A DNA stretch of 64,000 nt from Daejeonella sp. H1SJ63 (lineage in GTDB: Bacteria > Bacteroidota > Bacteroidia > Sphingobacteriales > Sphingobacteriaceae), in contig NZ_JARKMZ010000028.1 in the NCBI RefSeq assembly GCF_029360775.1, positions 62,001-126,000 on the forward strand, in the 5' to 3' direction. Positions within the stretch are counted from its first letter, which is position 1. Each line of letters begins with the position of its first letter. This document shows, in pieces, positions 1 through 8,838 of the stretch. The translations under genes were made by a program, and so were the position numbers. The notes under the pieces were generated by a model. It was given only the letters and a program-made list of their open reading frames with translations. It ran no database searches and was not told where the DNA came from.

Positions 1-756
1 TATAGCTCGATTAATTTTGATCTGATTTATGGTTTGCCTTTACAAACTTATGAGGGCCTGAGTGAGACTATTCTACAGGTTGGGAAACTAATGCCTGACC
101 GCATTGCATTTTACAGTTATGCGCATGTTCCATGGATAAAACCAGGGCAGAGAAGTTTTACAGAGGATGATCTTCCTTCAGTAGCAGAAAAGCAGAGATT
201 ATATGAACTTGGTCGTGAAATGTTTACCTCCATGGGTTATGAAGAAATCGGGATGGATCATTTTGCTCTGAATACTGATAGTCTTTATCTGGCCGAGCAA
301 TCAGGAAAGCTACATCGTAATTTCATGGGATATACCCATCAGTATACTCAACTGATGATCGGTTTGGGAGTATCTTCGATCAGTGACAGCTGGTTTGCAT
401 TTGCTCAGAATGTGAAGAAAGTAGAAGAATATCTCGATTTGGTGGGTAAAGGTCAGATACCGGTTTTTAAAGGCCATCAGCTTACCGGGGAAGATTTATT
501 GATCCGCAAACATATTCTGAATCTGATGTGTAAAGGCAAAACGGAGTGGGATGCTTCAGAACCATTAAATGAGTCGCTGCAAGCAGGAATTGAACGGGCA
601 AGGACTCTGGAAGAAGATGGACTTTGCGAAATTGGATTAAACAGCCTGACTGTAACACCTCTCGGTAAACGTTTTCTGAGAAATATCTGTATGGCTCTTG
701 ATGCCCGTCTGTGGGCTGAACAACCTGAAACACAGTTATTCAGTATGGCCGGATAG
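1..756 (+). CDS. hemN: Oxygen-independent coproporphyrinogen III oxidase, C-terminal part (5' truncated by window)
   Basis: The reading frame is open from base 1 and stops at 754-756, so the start lies outside the window. The first codons read SSINFDLIYGLPLQT, the conserved radical-SAM-barrel segment of HemN, and the rest carries the usual HemN C-terminal domain (GYTHQYTQLMIGLGVSSIS and a helical tail). HemN is a cytoplasmic radical SAM enzyme that decarboxylates coproporphyrinogen III to protoporphyrinogen IX without oxygen, in haem synthesis. The radical-SAM Cys cluster would be upstream and cannot be seen. Its position beside cytochrome cbb3 genes fits haem supply under low oxygen. A GGCCGG/CCGGCC stem (747-762) overlaps the stop codon but lacks a T-run. 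Confidence 0.93.
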   Translation, partial: YSSINFDLIYGLPLQTYEGLSETILQVGKLMPDRIAFYSYAHVPWIKPGQRSFTEDDLPSVAEKQRLYELGREMFTSMGYEEIGMDHFALNTDSLYLAEQSGKLHRNFMGYTHQYTQLMIGLGVSSISDSWFAFAQNVKKVEEYLDLVGKGQIPVFKGHQLTGEDLLIRKHILNLMCKGKTEWDASEPLNESLQAGIERARTLEEDGLCEIGLNSLTVTPLGKRFLRNICMALDARLWAEQPETQLFSMAG

Positions 757-788
757 CCGGCCGGTTCAAGCTGAGCCTGATTGTTAAT

Positions 789-1508
789 TTAGCAAAATCT
801 TGTATTTTTTGATTGGATGAGGGAACAAACTTCGACCCCATTATCCATTTTGGGCGGACTCAAATAAGGAATATCCAGATTCATGCCTCTCAGGATGAAC
901 CAGGCTCCAAGGCAAAGCATAGCATAAGGAATAAGCTTGTTAATGCGTCTTCGAACTACCGGTCCGGCGAAGCCTGTACTTACCATCGCAATCATCATCA
1001 GCGGAAGTGTTCCAATTCCAAACCAGAACATATATTGTGCTGAGGATAGTACGTTGCCAGTATTTAAAGCACCTGCCAGAGCAAGATATACAAATCCACA
1101 GGGTAAAAATCCGTTCAGAATACCTGTAATTAAATGACCCGCCTTATGCTGAAGTGCGTAGGTAAGTACTTTGTTAAATGGTTGTACAAGTCCCGACAGC
1201 CAGTCGCGTTTACCAATGGATAATTTTAAAATTCTGGAACTTGCTGCTAAAACTATAAATACACCGGTTAAAATGCTGATACTTTGCTGCATTCCTGCAA
1301 GCCATAACTGTCTGCCGGCCAAACCAATGATCAGCCCAAGCAGGGTATAGGTCATAGTCCTGCCAAGGTTATAGATCAGTTTGTCAAAAACGATCATCCA
1401 GGCCTGTTTGTGAAAGCTGGGAACGGCAAATGCTAAGGGGCCGCACATGCCTATGCAATGGATGCTTCCGAATAATCCGGTGAAGAATGCCAGCTCGTTA
1501 TAACTCAT
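789..1508 (-). CDS. UreH_2/SafE-type polytopic membrane protein of the cbb3 cluster
   Basis: 239 residues, almost entirely hydrophobic, with about six membrane segments. The N-terminus has GLFGSIHCIGMCGPLAFA, a Cys-rich HCxGMCGP motif typical of the cytochrome-biogenesis-like UreH_2 (PF13386) branch often named 'sulfite exporter TauE/SafE'. A second motif NGFLPCGFVYLAL lies near residue 130. Proteins of this branch are regularly found next to ccoG/ccoH in Bacteroidota and are thought to help copper or cofactor handling for cbb3 oxidase; that role is inferred from context. It follows ccoH by about 30 bp on the same strand and converges on hemN. Transport of sulfite is not supported by anything seen here. 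Confidence 0.8.
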   Translation of the reverse strand: MSYNELAFFTGLFGSIHCIGMCGPLAFAVPSFHKQAWMIVFDKLIYNLGRTMTYTLLGLIIGLAGRQLWLAGMQQSISILTGVFIVLAASSRILKLSIGKRDWLSGLVQPFNKVLTYALQHKAGHLITGILNGFLPCGFVYLALAGALNTGNVLSSAQYMFWFGIGTLPLMMIAMVSTGFAGPVVRRRINKLIPYAMLCLGAWFILRGMNLDIPYLSPPKMDNGVEVCSLIQSKNTRFC

Positions 1509-1539
1509 TACTTTAAATAATACCCTTCTGATACAAAAT

Positions 1540-1962
1540 CTACCGGATTATAATATCCTTTTCAAACATGTAACCTTTGCCTGAACTTTCCCATTCCAGC
1601 ATTACTTTCCAATGACCTCCTGTAAATTCGTTCAATGGAATGTCTGCTGTATTTCCCATTCCCGAATCCATACTAACGACTCTGTCTTTAGTTTGATCTG
1701 AAGGATGTAAAAAGCGGATATTTCCCTTCGCCGGATTTTTGAATGTTATTTTCAGGCTTTGACCAACACTGATTTCCGGTTCGGCTTTATCCACATTGAC
1801 CCTGCTTTTCCGGATATAATCTTTATCGTATTCAATTCCTTTCTGATAATAATTCTGGTCTACAAGATCATCCGAATCGCTTCGCATCATTAGTACTACA
1901 AGAGTAATGATGAAAGTCATGAAAGTGACCATTCCCAGTACAAGTTTTGTTCCCCAGTTCAT
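1540..1962 (-). CDS. ccoH: FixH/CcoH-like cbb3 oxidase accessory protein
   Basis: 140 residues with one N-terminal membrane anchor (LVLGMVTFMTFIITLVVLMM) followed by QNYYQKGIEYDK, a hallmark of the FixH family, and a periplasmic beta-sandwich-like domain. FixH/CcoH is needed for assembly or stability of cytochrome cbb3 oxidase. The gene starts 1 bp after the ccoG stop, so the two are almost certainly co-transcribed and translationally coupled. Length is normal for the family. The assignment rests on the motif plus the ccoG neighbour. Confidence 0.88.
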   Translation of the reverse strand: MNWGTKLVLGMVTFMTFIITLVVLMMRSDSDDLVDQNYYQKGIEYDKDYIRKSRVNVDKAEPEISVGQSLKITFKNPAKGNIRFLHPSDQTKDRVVSMDSGMGNTADIPLNEFTGGHWKVMLEWESSGKGYMFEKDIIIR

Positions 1963-1963
1963 T

Positions 1964-3358
1964 TTATAAGTTTGGTGGTGCTATAAAATTGGTATTAATC
2001 TCTTCGATCAGTTTTCCTTTGGAATATACCTGGATTTCTATCTCAGATTTGTATTTTTTGATGCTTTTTAGCGGTCTGATTACAAAGAAAGTAAGTTTTA
2101 TGATACCTCCTTTTTTGATCAGATTCTCTTTATGAATATATTCGATTCTGGTTTCAGGGTCATCTGATTTCATCTCAAATTCAATGTCGCCTGATGTTTT
2201 GTTAACAAACTCTGCATTGTATAAATTACTGACAGTGCCATTTTCCCTTTGCTGGTATAAGGTTCCTCCAGCTCTGAGAATAGTGGTTTCAATATTTGTG
2301 CGGCTGATTAGTAAGAAGCTTAATACCGTAACCAGAATTAAGAGTACCACAGAATAAGCATATACTTTTCTGCTCAGTTTAAATGCTGATTTTGTTTTAA
2401 TCTGATCTTCAGACATAAAGCCGATCAGTCTGCTTGGCCTGTGAATTTTTTCCATAACCATGTCACATGCGTCTATACATGCGGTGCAGTTTACACATTC
2501 AAGCTGAGTACCATTGCGAATGTCAATCCCGGTAGGACAAACGTGTACACAAAGTTTGCAGTCTATACAATCGCCAAGGTGTTCCTGACTGGTGTTTTTC
2601 TGGACTTTGCCTCTTGGTTCACCTCTTTCGTAATCATAGGCAACAATGATACTCTGGTTATCAAGAAGTACACCCTGTAAGCGGCCATACGGACAAATTA
2701 CAGTGCAAACGAGTTCGCGGATGTAAGAAAAGACTATATAGAATACCAATGTAAAAATCCAGATTGATACAAAACCTGTAACATGATTGCCAACAGGCTC
2801 TGTCATGATCTTGATCAGTTCATCAGATCCGATGATATAGGCTAAAAAGATATTGGATATCAAAAAGGAGATTAGCAGGAAGATAGTATGTTTAGCAGTC
2901 TTTTTTAATACTTTTTCAGCGCTTAGAGGAGAAGCATCAAGTTTTTGCTGCTGAATATAATCTCCTTCAATCAGGTTTTCAACTTTCCTGAAAACCATTT
3001 CCATAAAAATGGTTTGAGGGCAGGCCCATCCGCACCATACACGCCCGAAAATTGCTGTAAACATGACGATGAAAACCATAAAAGTTAAAATCGCCAGTAC
3101 AAAAAGATAAAAATCCTGTGGCCAGAAGATAACGCCGAAGAAAACAAATTTTCGTTCAATTACATTAAGAAGGATCAGTTGTTCCCCGTTTAATTTTATA
3201 AATGGTCCGCTGAACAGAAGAATAAGCAGGGCATAGCTGAATTTATCCCTGTACCTGAAAAGTTTTCCTTTTATAATTTGAGGGTATATCCACTTCCTTT
3301 TATTTCCGGTGTCACTGATTGAAGGAAGGTGATCACGGAAGTTATTTGCTTCAGCCAT
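1964..3358 (-). CDS. ccoG: Cytochrome c oxidase accessory protein CcoG (FixG), 2x[4Fe-4S]
   Basis: 464 residues. Membrane segments occur near 40-60, 80-105, 160-180 and 195-215 and again near 335. The motif GRVWCGWACPQTIFME follows the second segment and CTVICPYGRLQG follows the fourth. A ferredoxin-type domain near residues 260-300 has CIDCKLCVHVCPTG and CVNCTACIDACD, enough cysteines for two [4Fe-4S] clusters. The C-terminus is an Ig-like periplasmic domain. CcoG has been implicated in cupric reductase activity supplying copper for cbb3 assembly. It leads the operon ccoG-ccoH-UreH_2 and its upstream region carries an Fnr-like dyad at 3465-3478. Confidence 0.95.
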   Translation of the reverse strand: MAEANNFRDHLPSISDTGNKRKWIYPQIIKGKLFRYRDKFSYALLILLFSGPFIKLNGEQLILLNVIERKFVFFGVIFWPQDFYLFVLAILTFMVFIVMFTAIFGRVWCGWACPQTIFMEMVFRKVENLIEGDYIQQQKLDASPLSAEKVLKKTAKHTIFLLISFLISNIFLAYIIGSDELIKIMTEPVGNHVTGFVSIWIFTLVFYIVFSYIRELVCTVICPYGRLQGVLLDNQSIIVAYDYERGEPRGKVQKNTSQEHLGDCIDCKLCVHVCPTGIDIRNGTQLECVNCTACIDACDMVMEKIHRPSRLIGFMSEDQIKTKSAFKLSRKVYAYSVVLLILVTVLSFLLISRTNIETTILRAGGTLYQQRENGTVSNLYNAEFVNKTSGDIEFEMKSDDPETRIEYIHKENLIKKGGIIKLTFFVIRPLKSIKKYKSEIEIQVYSKGKLIEEINTNFIAPPNL

Positions 3359-3464
3359 TATGTTATGTGTAATTATTTAAGAAATCCTCTTTTTAAGTTT
3401 AAAACAGAGGTAGTTTCGTCACTAATCAATGGTGTAAAAATTGAGATATAATAACTTTTATAGT

Positions 3465-3478
3465 ATGATATAGATCAT
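3465..3478. promoter_or_regulatory. Fnr-like dyad in the ccoG / ATP-grasp divergent intergenic region
   Basis: ATGAT-ATAG-ATCAT matches 8 of 10 fixed positions of the classical Fnr/Crp-family box TTGAT-N4-ATCAA. It lies about 107 bp upstream of ccoG and about 130 bp upstream of the divergent gene at 3610, so it could serve either. Control of both sides by an oxygen- or redox-sensing Crp/Fnr regulator is inferred. Confidence 0.5.
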
Positions 3479-3609
3479 AATAATTGATAACAGGCATCAC
3501 TAAAAAAAGAATTAAATCATCTCATTTTCGTGTAGTAAGAATATCCTTTTATAAATTTATATAGATTCATTCAATTAGTTTGATTCAGTTGCAAAATAAT
3601 TTCCGGAAT

Positions 3610-4602
3610 ATGAATGATTATGTAATTAAATACAAAGACATTTCTGTTGCGGATGCGGTAGAAGTTGGGGTATTAAATTCTATTCTGGGGGATATTTTTA
3701 ATCATTCCCAATTTCAGGATATTAAAGTTCCGGATGGTTTTGCGATAACTGCAGGCACGTTCAGGCATTTTATCGGATATAATAAGCTTGAGGGGATTCT
3801 TGAAAAATTAATTAAAAATCTTGACAGAAATAATCCTGAATCTATTTATGAAACTGTTATAAAAGCTCAGGAGCTTATTATTGGAGCTCAAATGCCTGCT
3901 GATATTTATGATAGTATTATCAAAGAATATCGGGATCTGGACCCAGGTTCTGGTCTTGTTATGCGAAGCAGTTTGCTGAATCCTGATTCATTAAATTTGT
4001 GGCTTAAGAACAGGCAAGATACCATTTGGAATATCAGGGACGAGAAACACTTGATTGAGTCTGTTCAAAGGTGTTTTGCCTCCCTTTATTCAGACATTAC
4101 ATTGAAAGAAGAATATTTTAGTAGTTTAAGTACTATTTCAGTTGGAGTTCAGCTGATTCCTGATTCATTTAATGTCAGTTCGGGATTGGCATATACTGCC
4201 GATCCTGAAAGCGGTTTCCCTGATGTAGTACATATTTCAGGTGTTTGGGGAATCGGACAAAGAACGCTTCATGAGCCGGATGAATGTATCGTATATAAAC
4301 CTAATTTAGCTCATGGCGGCAAATCGATTATTCTGAAAAAAACAGGTAAAAAGAATCTGATGATGGGCTATGATAAATCTGAAGAGGGAGAAATTATTAA
4401 TACACCCATTGATCTGTGCCGAAAGTTTGTTTTAAATGACGAAGAAATCCTTACTATTGCTAATTGGGGTATCATTCTGGAGAATTATTACAATAATCAG
4501 ATTAGTCTGGAGTGGGTCAGAAACGGCCTGACAGATGAACTTTATATTCTTCAGGTAAGACCTGAGCAATTTAAAATTCACTTAAAGAACAATTATGACT
4601 AA
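3610..4602 (+). CDS. Stand-alone PEP-synthase/PPDK N-terminal (ATP-grasp) domain protein, degenerate
   Basis: About 330 residues resembling only the nucleotide-binding half of PEP synthase: VPDGFAITA, VMRSS, ADPESGFPDVVHISGVWGIGQ, HEPDECIVYKPNL, SLEWVRNG and ILQVRPE correspond in order to PpsA blocks. The phosphohistidine swivel and the C-terminal PEP/pyruvate barrel are absent. The ATP-binding Lys of the family motif GGKNASLGE is gone (here GVLNSILGD) and the ATP loop after RSS has diverged, while the Glu of ESGF and the Glu of LEW remain. It may bind nucleotide without being a PEP synthase. ATG at 3610 is preferred over a TTG at 3580. Its end overlaps the next gene by 8 bp, so the two are coupled. 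Function unknown. Confidence 0.75.
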   Translation: MNDYVIKYKDISVADAVEVGVLNSILGDIFNHSQFQDIKVPDGFAITAGTFRHFIGYNKLEGILEKLIKNLDRNNPESIYETVIKAQELIIGAQMPADIYDSIIKEYRDLDPGSGLVMRSSLLNPDSLNLWLKNRQDTIWNIRDEKHLIESVQRCFASLYSDITLKEEYFSSLSTISVGVQLIPDSFNVSSGLAYTADPESGFPDVVHISGVWGIGQRTLHEPDECIVYKPNLAHGGKSIILKKTGKKNLMMGYDKSEEGEIINTPIDLCRKFVLNDEEILTIANWGIILENYYNNQISLEWVRNGLTDELYILQVRPEQFKIHLKNNYD

Positions 4603-5329
4603 ATCTGAAATTAAATTTCTTAGCGGACCACAATCCAGAAGTAAGGAATTCTTTTTTACGGTATCTACTCTTACTCAGTTTATTAAGGGGTTCAGAGCCC
4701 TGCATTTTATTGGTCCCTGCATTACTGTATTTGGCTCAGCACGATTTAATGAAGATCATGAATATTATAAGCTGACAAGAAAAGCATCTGCAGAATTTGC
4801 AAAGCTGGGTTTTACAATCATGACAGGCGGTGGTCCGGGGATTATGGAAGCGGCTAATCGTGGTGCAAAGGATGTTGGTGGACGCTCTGTTGGCTGTAAT
4901 ATAGAACTTCCTCATGAACAGCATCACAACCCCTATCTTGACAGATGGGTAGAGATAAAGCATTTCTTTGTTCGTAAGGTGCTGTTGGTAAAGTATTCAT
5001 TTGCCTTTGTTGTGATGCCGGGTGGATTTGGTACTCTCGATGAGTATTTTGAGGCTATAACACTTATTCAAACCAGGAAAATTGCAAATTTTCCGGTGAT
5101 TATATTTTGTAAAGACTTTCATAAAAAACTGGTTGAGCACACTGAAATGATGAAAGAGGTTGGCGCAATCTCGGAATCTGATATGAATCTGTTTCTGGTA
5201 ACTGATTCAATAGAAGAAGCAGTTGAACTCATCAGGGAAAATAGTATAAAACGTCATGGTTTAAAGCATGAATCAGAGATAAAACCATTCAGATGGCTAT
5301 TTGAGTCCCGCTTTAAATGGAAGGAATAG
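4595..5329 (+). CDS. LOG-family (TIGR00730) Rossmann-fold nucleotide phosphoribohydrolase-like protein
   Basis: 244 residues. The core has VFGSAR near residue 46, GGGPGIMEAANRGA near 79-92 and PGGFGTLDEYFEA near 142-154; the last two are the signature of LOG/TIGR00730 proteins, which release adenine-type bases from nucleoside 5'-monophosphates. An extra N-terminal stretch of about 35 residues precedes the fold. The start codon lies inside the end of the ATP-grasp-domain gene (8-bp overlap), suggesting the two proteins act together. The substrate is not known; a cytokinin role, as in plants, is unlikely to be the main one here. Confidence 0.88.
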   Translation: MTKSEIKFLSGPQSRSKEFFFTVSTLTQFIKGFRALHFIGPCITVFGSARFNEDHEYYKLTRKASAEFAKLGFTIMTGGGPGIMEAANRGAKDVGGRSVGCNIELPHEQHHNPYLDRWVEIKHFFVRKVLLVKYSFAFVVMPGGFGTLDEYFEAITLIQTRKIANFPVIIFCKDFHKKLVEHTEMMKEVGAISESDMNLFLVTDSIEEAVELIRENSIKRHGLKHESEIKPFRWLFESRFKWKE

Positions 5330-5353
5330 TGCTGAATCGTCGAAAATAATGGA

Positions 5354-5989
5354 ATGATGAAAATTGTAAAGGGTATATTATTCAGATTAAGTTTTACTGC
5401 TCAGATGAGGGTATTGATGTTTATATGTTTAATGATGCCGCTTACTTTAGTTTTTGGACAACAGCAGCATTATGTATATCAGTCCGGACAGGTAGAAGTA
5501 AGCGGATATACCAATAATTATAATTGGAAACTGAAGACTGACAGTATAGAATGTAAGTCAAATATAACTCTTATAAAAAGACAGCTGAAGGTTATAAATT
5601 CATTGCATTTTACTGTCGCCGTTAAAAATCTCAGCAGTCCGAATACCTACATGGATCGCATTGCACATAAATCGCTAAAGGTTTATCCTTTCGATAAGAT
5701 TATATTTCAGCATTTGAAGTCAGAGATCACTCCGATGGAAGATAATGCTCAATATCAGGTTAAGGCAAATGGTAATTTGACAATAGGCGGTGTTACGCAG
5801 CTTGTAAAAATGGATCTGGTAGCTACTTTGATCAATGATGGTACCATTGTATTTACCGGATCACAAAATCTTAAACTGAGTACATATCAGGTCACACCTA
5901 AAAGAACTTTGATGGGTACCCTGAAAACCAATGATGAAGTAACAGTTAATTTTATTATCGGACTAAGGCCGCAGGCAGCTGTAAAATAA
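5354..5989 (+). CDS. YceI-like periplasmic lipid-binding-fold protein
   Basis: 211 residues with a basic N-terminus and hydrophobic stretch ending in VFGQQQ, read as a signal peptide; an in-frame ATG at 5405 would give a more typical one. The mature part contains KSNITLIKRQLKVINSLHFT, then GNLTIGGVTQLVKMDL and a C-terminal TNDEVTVNFIIGL, the strand order of YceI-like lipocalin-shaped proteins. Such proteins bind polyprenoids or other amphiphiles in the periplasm; no ligand can be named here. It starts 24 bp after the LOG-family gene in the same direction and probably belongs to the same transcript. Confidence 0.72.
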   Translation: MMKIVKGILFRLSFTAQMRVLMFICLMMPLTLVFGQQQHYVYQSGQVEVSGYTNNYNWKLKTDSIECKSNITLIKRQLKVINSLHFTVAVKNLSSPNTYMDRIAHKSLKVYPFDKIIFQHLKSEITPMEDNAQYQVKANGNLTIGGVTQLVKMDLVATLINDGTIVFTGSQNLKLSTYQVTPKRTLMGTLKTNDEVTVNFIIGLRPQAAVK

Positions 5990-6047
5990 CGGACAAATTG
6001 ATTGTTTAAGTCTTTATCTGGCATAGATTATGCTGTTGAATAACTAT

Positions 6048-7706
6048 ATGAAATTTAAATATTCCATAGGCTTGTTTTTGGGGGTTTGCCTGTTTTTGCT
6101 TCCGTTTTATGGATCGGGGCAGGAAACCCGGCAGCGTTTTTCAATTGCTGATGAGTATCAGTTGAATTTTGAACGCTATGTATGGAACGGGAGTATTGCC
6201 GGGAGCTTTAGTGACCAGTCAAAAGCAAATTTCGACAGCCTCGAAATCAATAAATTTCTTAAGAAGTACCCAGACTTCAGTAAATATGCTGAAAGCATCA
6301 GGACATTTTACAGCCATCGAAAAATGGCTTATGCATGGTTCGACAAAAGAGGCATGATTGAGCATGCATCTAATCTTGTTGAAAGAGTGATGAACCTGAA
6401 GTATGATGGAATTGCCGGTTCCCTGCCTTATTCAGCCATTCTGGATTCACTGATTTATAGTGATAAAGTGAATAAAAAAAGTTCTTCAGAAAGCAAACTG
6501 GAGCTGGAATTGATGCTCACAGCTCAGTATTTTGCTTTTGCAGATGTAGTTTGGGAAGGATTAGATCCAAAATATTCTCAGGAAGTTGACTGGTATCTTC
6601 CAAGGAAAAGACTTTCTTTTGAGCAGTATCTGGATAATATTCTGGAAAGTGGTCCCGAAAAGATCAGGGAAAACAAGGCTCCTGTGAACCGGCAATACGA
6701 TGCTTTGCGTTCATATCTTAAAAAATATCGTGATCTTGAAGAAAGCGGTAATTGGACTGAAATCAAGTCGGGTAATAAGGGCTACAAACTTGGCGACAGT
6801 TCATCAAACATAGTTCTGATCAAGCAAAGACTATATCAACTGGGTGATTTGAAATCGCGTAATACAGATATCCATTTTGATGCTGATCTTGAAAATGCGG
6901 TTAAACAGTTTCAGTTACGCCATGGACTCAAAGATGACGGGGTGTTAGGTAAAGCTACTATGACGGAGCTGAATATGCCAGCCGGGCAAAGGATCAAACA
7001 GATTATAGTAAATATGGAACGCAGCAGATGGCTTCCTGAAGCTCCGAAGGGTGATTATCTTGTTGTAAATATCCCTGAATTTAAGCTTCATGTTTACAGT
7101 GCCGGCAAATCTGTATGGGATTGTAATGTAGTGGTTGGCAAATCTATTCATAAAACAGTTATTTTCAGCGGCCAGTTAAAATATATAGTATTCAGCCCTT
7201 ACTGGAATGTTCCTCAAAGCATTGTGCGAAATGAATTGCTTAAAGATATGCGAAAGCACAGGAACTATCTTGAAAAGCATAATATGGAGATTACCGGATA
7301 CAGAGACGGCCTGCCTGAGATCAGGCAAAAACCCGGGCCTTCAAATTCATTGGGTCTGGTAAAGTTTCTGTTTCCCAATAGTTTTAATATTTATCTTCAC
7401 GATACCCCGGCAAAATCATTGTTCAATGAAACCAGCAGGGCCTTCAGCCATGGCTGTATCCGCATAAGTGAGCCTTTCAAACTTGCACAGTTCCTCCTGA
7501 GGGAAGATAAGGACTGGAATGATGCCAGAATCAATGAAGCAATGAATGCAGGCGTAGAAAAGACAATTACATTGAAGGAAAGTACTCCTGTTTTTGTTGC
7601 ATATTTTACAGCCTTTGTAGATCAGGAGGGTCTGATCAACTTCAGAAAAGATATTTATGAACGTGATGATAGCCTGGCAGAAATGATGATTGCTGATAAA
7701 AAGTAG
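6048..7706 (+). CDS. L,D-transpeptidase (YcbB/LdtD type) with peptidoglycan-binding domain
   Basis: About 552 residues from ATG 6048 (MKFKYSIGLFLGVCLFLL signal peptide); an ATG at 6030 is also in frame. An N-terminal scaffold region is followed by a PG_binding_1 domain near residues 245-310 (LGDSSSNIVLIKQRLYQLG, FQLRHGLKDDGVLG) and a YkuD catalytic domain. The catalytic motif is HDTP...SRAFSHGCIRIS, with the nucleophilic Cys near residue 468. These enzymes form 3-3 cross-links or anchor proteins to peptidoglycan in the periplasm. The order of domains and length match the large YcbB-like Ldt group. It follows the YceI-like gene by about 60 bp. Confidence 0.92.
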   Translation: MKFKYSIGLFLGVCLFLLPFYGSGQETRQRFSIADEYQLNFERYVWNGSIAGSFSDQSKANFDSLEINKFLKKYPDFSKYAESIRTFYSHRKMAYAWFDKRGMIEHASNLVERVMNLKYDGIAGSLPYSAILDSLIYSDKVNKKSSSESKLELELMLTAQYFAFADVVWEGLDPKYSQEVDWYLPRKRLSFEQYLDNILESGPEKIRENKAPVNRQYDALRSYLKKYRDLEESGNWTEIKSGNKGYKLGDSSSNIVLIKQRLYQLGDLKSRNTDIHFDADLENAVKQFQLRHGLKDDGVLGKATMTELNMPAGQRIKQIIVNMERSRWLPEAPKGDYLVVNIPEFKLHVYSAGKSVWDCNVVVGKSIHKTVIFSGQLKYIVFSPYWNVPQSIVRNELLKDMRKHRNYLEKHNMEITGYRDGLPEIRQKPGPSNSLGLVKFLFPNSFNIYLHDTPAKSLFNETSRAFSHGCIRISEPFKLAQFLLREDKDWNDARINEAMNAGVEKTITLKESTPVFVAYFTAFVDQEGLINFRKDIYERDDSLAEMMIADKK

Positions 7707-8017
7707 TCGTCCCTGATTGCTTTTGTGTGTTTGCCGGGTAACTATTCTTCATTTCCTTTCGTCATGTTTTCATAAACTGAAAATGGCATCCTGCCTTTGC
7801 CATTCAGAAACATCGATCATCTTCAATTGCAATGAAAAATTAAACAGCAACCATTTAGTTGTTTTAACGGCAACTCTTGCTTTGTTATGCAGTTCCTGCC
7901 AAAAATCTTGGTACAGATCATTTCTATTATGTTGAACCTCTAAATGCCAATTTGTTTTCTTAGGTTCTTCATTCTGATAATCAGAAAAATAGAGTATTTT
8001 CAGAAAAATAAGAACCT
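7707..8017. other. 311-bp intergenic stretch without a supported gene
   Basis: A 72-codon open frame (7717-7935) reads as a Cys- and Ser-rich string with no recognisable motif, no ribosome-binding site and no match in style to the neighbouring proteins, so it is not called. No strong terminator or TAnnTTTG promoter was seen. A short CTGATAATCAG dyad (7974-7984) precedes the PepSY gene. Confidence 0.5.
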
Positions 8018-8797
8018 ATGGCAAAGAGCTTTCACTACAGAGTCAGGAAAGTACACCGTTATCTTGGCTTAATTCTGGGTATTCAATTTATATTCTGGAC
8101 TGTTGGTGGCATTTATTTCAGTTGGAGCAATATGGATGATATTCATGGCGATCTTAACAGGAATCCTGTTCCATTGATCCCTGCAGGTCAGCAATTTGTA
8201 AGTCCTTCAGAAGTTCTTCTGAAATTAAATACCGGAGCCGGTGTAGATTCTGTGAAGGATATTCGTTTGATCAATATCCTTGGAAGGGCTTTTTATCAAA
8301 TTCATTATCTTCCGGGGCAGGCTTCGGGCATAAATCATGCAGGGCACTCTGATAAAATGCCTTTTAAGGTACAGCTTGCTGATGCTCTGAATGGCCAGTT
8401 ACGGGGGCCGCTTAAAGAGTCGGAAGCTGTTGAGATCGCACGCTCTGCATTTAGAGGCAATGCCGGGGTGGCTGAGGTCAGGCTCCTGAATGAAACTTCT
8501 TCACATCATGAATACAGATCAAATCCATTACCGGCCTATGCGGTAAGTTTTAAGCATCCATCAGCATCAACGGTATTTGTATCAGCAGAACTGGGTACCG
8601 TACAAAAGATCAGGAATAAGAAATGGCGGATTTTTGATTTTATGTGGATGCTGCATACCATGGACTATCAGGGGAGGGATAATTTCGGAAATTTTTTACT
8701 GAGGGCTTTCTCTGTTTTTGGTCTGATTACAATTTTTTCAGGCTTTATACTCTACTATGTTAGTTCCGGAAAGAGGAAAAAAGGAGTCTCTTTATAA
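8018..8797 (+). CDS. PepSY-domain membrane protein
   Basis: 259 residues with one membrane segment near residues 15-37 (LGLILGIQFIFWTVGGIYFSW) and one near 230-250 (FSVFGLITIFSGFILYYV), enclosing a periplasmic PepSY-like region. The N-terminal RKVHRYLGLILG and the motif WMLHTMDYQGRDNFGN are typical of PepSY_TM reductase-like proteins. Related proteins are often linked to iron-siderophore reduction or copper/haem metabolism, but none of those is proven by this sequence. The gene is isolated, 310 bp after the L,D-transpeptidase gene, and ends at a shared terminator with ccoP. Confidence 0.82.
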   Translation: MAKSFHYRVRKVHRYLGLILGIQFIFWTVGGIYFSWSNMDDIHGDLNRNPVPLIPAGQQFVSPSEVLLKLNTGAGVDSVKDIRLINILGRAFYQIHYLPGQASGINHAGHSDKMPFKVQLADALNGQLRGPLKESEAVEIARSAFRGNAGVAEVRLLNETSSHHEYRSNPLPAYAVSFKHPSASTVFVSAELGTVQKIRNKKWRIFDFMWMLHTMDYQGRDNFGNFLLRAFSVFGLITIFSGFILYYVSSGKRKKGVSL

Positions 8798-8830
8798 AAA
8801 AACGGCTTCAGAATTCTGAAGCCGTTTTTT
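8796..8830. terminator. Bidirectional intrinsic terminator between PepSY gene and ccoP
   Basis: A perfect inverted repeat centred on GAATTC (stem CGGCTTCAG/CTGAAGCCG) is flanked by A-runs on the left and T-runs on the right, so it can terminate transcription from both sides. It lies between two convergent genes: the PepSY stop is at 8797 and the ccoP stop is at 8839. Confidence 0.93.
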
Positions 8831-8838
8831 ATTGGTTT

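Noticed and set aside
747-762. GGCCGG-ATAG-CCGGCC hairpin at the hemN stop as a terminator
   Set aside because: No T-run on either side and it overlaps the coding sequence; probably chance or a minor structure.
3580-3609. TTG start for the ATP-grasp-domain protein
   Set aside because: Adds ten residues without family counterpart, and an ATG is available at 3610.
7717-7935. 72-codon open frame after the L,D-transpeptidase gene
   Set aside because: No recognisable motif, unusual Cys/Ser-rich composition, no ribosome-binding site and no coupling to neighbours.
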